Part shown: piece after piece, positions 61,380-64,000 of the stretch
Layout: every line of letters starts with the position of its first letter
Position numbering within the stretch: the stretch's first letter is position 1
NCBI RefSeq assembly: GCF_025421715.1
Contig: NZ_JAOEFC010000002.1
Coordinates: forward strand, 1-64,000
Reading direction: 5' to 3'
Source of the DNA: Microbacterium festucae
GTDB taxonomy: Bacteria > Actinomycetota > Actinomycetes > Actinomycetales > Microbacteriaceae
Length of the DNA: 64,000 bases
Made by a program: the position numbers and the translations under genes
The notes under the pieces: model-generated
Databases searched by the model: none
What the model was told of the DNA's origin: nothing
Seen by the model: only the letters and a program-made list of their open reading frames with translations

Positions 61380-63209
61380 TCAGTGCTTCTTGGAGCCCTT
61401 GTCGTCATCGTCGGGGACGATGAGGTTCGACGGGCGGTTGGCGGTCTCCGAGCCCTTGCTCTCCTCGATGGGGTGCAGGGGAGCGTCGGGGACGCCGGCG
61501 CGCTCGTGAGCGCCCTGCAGCTCTTCGGCCTCGTCGTGGGCGATGTGGTCGAGGGTGTGGTGCTGGTGGGCACGCGCTTCCTCGATCTCGGCCTGCGACA
61601 GGGGCGCCAGACGGTCTTCGAAGAACCACCGCGACAGGCCGGCACGCAGGTTCTCGTGCCACGGGATGCGGCCCTTGTCGTTGGGGCGCACCACCAGGGG
61701 AGCGCTCGTCTCGAAGTCGACGAGCTTCATCAGCTCGTACTCGTCGACGGGCTGGTGCACCTCGATGTATTCGCCACCGGGGAGGCGGACGATGCGACCC
61801 GACTCGTAGCCGTGCAGCGCGATCTCGCGGTCCTTCTTCTGCAGTGCGACGGCGATGCGCTTGGCCACGAAGTAGCCGAGGATCGGTCCGACGATGAGCA
61901 GAGCCTGCAGCGTGTGGATGACGCCTTCCATCGTGAGATGGAAGTGGGTCGCGATGATGTCCGACGATGCCGCGGCCCAGAGCACCGCGTAGAAGGTGAC
62001 GCCGGCCACACCGATGGCGGTCCGGGTGGGCGCGTGGCGGGGGCGCTGGGCGATGTGGTGCTCGCGCTTGTCGCCGGTGACCCACGCCTCGATGAAGGGG
62101 TAGATCGCGACGAGCACGATGAACAGTCCGAGCCCGATCAGCGGGATGAGGATGTTGAACGACCAGGTGCGGTCGAACAGCACGAACTCGAGGTGCGGCG
62201 GCACGAGGCGCAGGGCGCCGTCGGCGAAGCCGATGTACCAGTCGGGCTGCGTTCCGGCCGACACCGGCGACGGGTCGTACGGGCCGTAGTTCCAGATCGG
62301 GTTGATCGTGAACAGCGAGGCGATCAGCACGATCACACCGAAGACGATGAAGAAGAACCCGCCCATCTTCGACATGTAGACCGGCATCATCGGGTAGCCC
62401 ACGACGTTGCTGTTCGTGCGTGCGGGCCCGGCGAACTGCGTGTGCTTGTTGACGATCATCAGCATGAGGTGCACCGCCAGCAGCGCGACGAGGATCGCCG
62501 GCAGCAGCAGGATGTGCAGCGTGTAGAGGCGTCCGACGATCTGGGTGCCGGGGAACTCGCCGCCGAAGAGCAGGAACGAGATCCAGGTGCCCACCAGCGG
62601 GATGCCCTTGACCATGCCGTCGATGATGCGCAGACCGTTGCCCGAGAGCAGGTCGTCGGGGAGCGAGTAGCCGGTGAAGCCCTCGGCCATCGCGAGGATG
62701 AACAGCACGAAGCCGATCACCCAGTTGAGCTCGCGCGGCTTGCGGAAGGCGCCGGTGAAGAACACGCGGAGCATGTGCACGCCGATGCCGGCCACGAACA
62801 CGAGCGCCGCCCAGTGGTGGATCTGGCGCACGAGCAGGCCGCCGCGGATGTCGAAGGACAGCCGCAGGGTCGAATCGAGGGCCGCCGACATCTCGACGCC
62901 GCGCATGGGCAGGTAGCTGCCCGTGTAGTGCGTCTCGACCATGGAGGCCTGGAAGAAGAACGTCAGGAACGTGCCCGACAGCAGCACGACGACGAAGCTC
63001 CACAGCGCGATCTCACCCAGCATGAACGACCAGTGGTCGGGGAAGATCTTGCGACCGAGCTCCTTGACGAACCCGGAGATCGACGTGCGCTCATCGATGT
63101 AGTTGGCCGCGCCGGCGACGAACCGGCCGCCCAGCGGCTTCTCGTTCTTGGACGAGGTCGCCGCGGGGGCCTGCGCCGTGCCCGGCTCGGTGACAGTGGC
63201 GGTGCTCAA
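61380..63209 (-). CDS. qcrB: Cytochrome bc1 complex cytochrome b subunit
   Basis: 609 residues, about eight membrane helices. Heme-b histidines lie in RQIHHWAALVFVAGIGVHM and HILLLPAILVALLAVHLM, and the quinol-site motif reads PDWY (QPDWYIGF) where many proteins have PEWY. A hydrophilic C-terminal extension of about 140 residues ends DDKGSKKH, typical of actinobacteria. It oxidises menaquinol and passes electrons to the aa3 oxidase. TTG 63209 overlaps the qcrA stop by four bases and begins the only in-frame protein that joins to it. A leaderless or separate promoter is not seen. Confidence 0.95.
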   Translation of the reverse strand: MSTATVTEPGTAQAPAATSSKNEKPLGGRFVAGAANYIDERTSISGFVKELGRKIFPDHWSFMLGEIALWSFVVVLLSGTFLTFFFQASMVETHYTGSYLPMRGVEMSAALDSTLRLSFDIRGGLLVRQIHHWAALVFVAGIGVHMLRVFFTGAFRKPRELNWVIGFVLFILAMAEGFTGYSLPDDLLSGNGLRIIDGMVKGIPLVGTWISFLLFGGEFPGTQIVGRLYTLHILLLPAILVALLAVHLMLMIVNKHTQFAGPARTNSNVVGYPMMPVYMSKMGGFFFIVFGVIVLIASLFTINPIWNYGPYDPSPVSAGTQPDWYIGFADGALRLVPPHLEFVLFDRTWSFNILIPLIGLGLFIVLVAIYPFIEAWVTGDKREHHIAQRPRHAPTRTAIGVAGVTFYAVLWAAASSDIIATHFHLTMEGVIHTLQALLIVGPILGYFVAKRIAVALQKKDREIALHGYESGRIVRLPGGEYIEVHQPVDEYELMKLVDFETSAPLVVRPNDKGRIPWHENLRAGLSRWFFEDRLAPLSQAEIEEARAHQHHTLDHIAHDEAEELQGAHERAGVPDAPLHPIEESKGSETANRPSNLIVPDDDDKGSKKH

Positions 63210-64000
63210 TGGCGCTCCCAGAAGCTCGGGCCGACAGGCTCTTCGAAGTCGCTGCGTGCAACGAGGTAGCCCTCGGCGTCGACGGTGATGGGCAGCTGAG
63301 GCAGCGGGCGTGCGGCCGGGCCGAAGATGACCGCGGCGCCGCGCGAGACGTCGAACTGCGACTGGTGGCAGGGGCAGAGCAGGTGGTGCGTCTGCTGCTC
63401 GTAGAGCGCGACGGGGCAGCCGACGTGCGTGCACACCTTGGAGTAGGCGACGATGCCGTCGTACGACCAGTCCTTGCGGTCTTCCTCCTCCTCGAGCTGC
63501 TCGGGGAGCAGACGCATGAGCAGCACGATGGCCTTGGCCTTCTCCTCGAGGTAGCCGTCGTGGTGGCTGAGCTCGGCCAGCGACTCCGGGATGACGTGCA
63601 CGGCCGAGCCGAGCGTCAGGTCGGCGGCGCGGATGGGCTCGCCGCTCGGGTCGTGCGCCAGGCGCTCGCCTTCCTTCCACATGGTGTGGCTGAGGAGGGC
63701 GACCGGGTCGCCGGCGATCGGCTTCTCTTCGCTGTTGTGGGGCGCGAGGCCGCGGAACAGCGTGATGCCGGGGATGATCGAGGCCACGAGGGCGGCGATC
63801 AGCGAGCCGCGGATGGCGGTTCGGCGGCCGAAGCCCGACTCCTCGTTGGCGTCGCGGAAGACCTGCACGGCCGCTTCACGCGTCGTGTCGCGACCACGCG
63901 TGGCGTGACGGGGCTCGATGAACTCCTTGTCGGACATGATCGCCTTGGACCAGTGGATGGCGCCGAGGCCGATCGCCAGCAGGGCCAAGCCGATGCCGAG
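63206..64000 (-). CDS. qcrA: Cytochrome bc1 complex Rieske iron-sulfur subunit (5' end outside window)
   Basis: 264 residues visible; the N-terminus continues past the right edge. An N-terminal membrane segment (LGIGLALLAIGLGAIHW) is cut by the edge, a second helix follows (about RGSLIAALVASIIPGITLF), and the Rieske domain ends the protein. Cluster ligands are CTHVGC and CPCHQS, with both disulfide cysteines present. It moves electrons from quinol to cytochrome c1. The usual upstream genes ctaE and qcrC probably lie outside. Stop overlaps the qcrB TTG. Confidence 0.95.
   Translation of the reverse strand, partial: LGIGLALLAIGLGAIHWSKAIMSDKEFIEPRHATRGRDTTREAAVQVFRDANEESGFGRRTAIRGSLIAALVASIIPGITLFRGLAPHNSEEKPIAGDPVALLSHTMWKEGERLAHDPSGEPIRAADLTLGSAVHVIPESLAELSHHDGYLEEKAKAIVLLMRLLPEQLEEEEDRKDWSYDGIVAYSKVCTHVGCPVALYEQQTHHLLCPCHQSQFDVSRGAAVIFGPAARPLPQLPITVDAEGYLVARSDFEEPVGPSFWERH

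Noticed and set aside
61092..63269. 725-codon plus-strand frame
   Set aside because: Antisense of qcrB, whose heme ligands and helices are clear.

Overview
The window is one strand of a high-GC (about 70%) actinobacterial chromosome. Gene content and order point to Microbacteriaceae, most probably a Microbacterium-like organism; the genus is inference, not proof. The evidence is a complete actinobacterial division and cell-wall (dcw) cluster without ftsA, DivIVA/Wag31, SepF, a GarA/FtsR pair, a PknL-type PASTA kinase beside an Rv2175c-like gene, a class II DAHP synthase, an actinobacterial CtaC-CtaD-CtaF oxidase and a QcrAB bc1 complex. No rRNA, tRNA, phage, transposase or CRISPR was seen. 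Almost everything is conserved core genome.

Layout. 0-5 kb: a tandem/inverted repeat at the left edge, an amidotransferase, a small protein plus CYTH protein, lipoamide dehydrogenase, and a small copper-related group (CopC-like protein, a Met/Cys-rich Csp-like copper-storage candidate, an unknown 115-residue protein). 5-13 kb: GarA, FtsR and a second MerR regulator; two unrelated ParA/MinD-like ATPases on either side of pyruvate carboxylase; peptide deformylase. 13-24 kb: a block sharing its gene content and neighbourhoods with M. tuberculosis Rv2187 to Rv2173 (FadD15, glucokinase, PlsC, AroG, PASTA kinase, LysM protein, Rv2175c-like protein, prenyl synthase). 24-44 kb: DUF3040, then mraZ-rsmH-ftsL-ftsI-murF-mraY-murD-ftsW-murG-murC-ftsQ-ftsZ-yggS-sepF-yggT-divIVA-lspA-rluD. 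murE and the pgeF/ylmD gene often found after ftsZ are missing from it. 44-54 kb: acyl-CoA ligase, NUDIX, dnaE, a membrane protein, hisD, nrdR, pyrD. 54-64 kb: DUF3043, M20 peptidase, ErpA-like protein, cytochrome oxidase genes with a PP2C phosphatase, a truncated acetyltransferase, and qcrB/qcrA running off the right edge.

The most unusual material is non-coding. Two separate arrays (18.37-19.24 kb and 35.40-35.98 kb) are built from imperfect tandem units with a period of 63 bp. In 21 of 24 units a GGGAC half-site and an inverted GTCCC half-site are separated by exactly 15 nt although the 15 nt vary. The half-sites are 20 bp apart and the units 63 bp apart, close to two and six helical turns, so the geometry suits a protein bound along one DNA face. 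I know of no named element with this structure. Other signals are a perfect G-quadruplex motif just upstream of murC, a MraZ box with 10-bp spacing, dyads before ftsZ in a genome region that also carries ftsR, a 20+1-bp palindrome between the NUDIX gene and dnaE, and leaderless TAnnnT promoters at about 16 transcription units.

Functionally the window joins cell-wall synthesis and division with Ser/Thr phospho-signalling (PASTA kinase, PP2C phosphatase, and the FHA protein GarA, a known kinase substrate elsewhere) and central or respiratory metabolism (Lpd, Pyc, bc1-aa3 chain).
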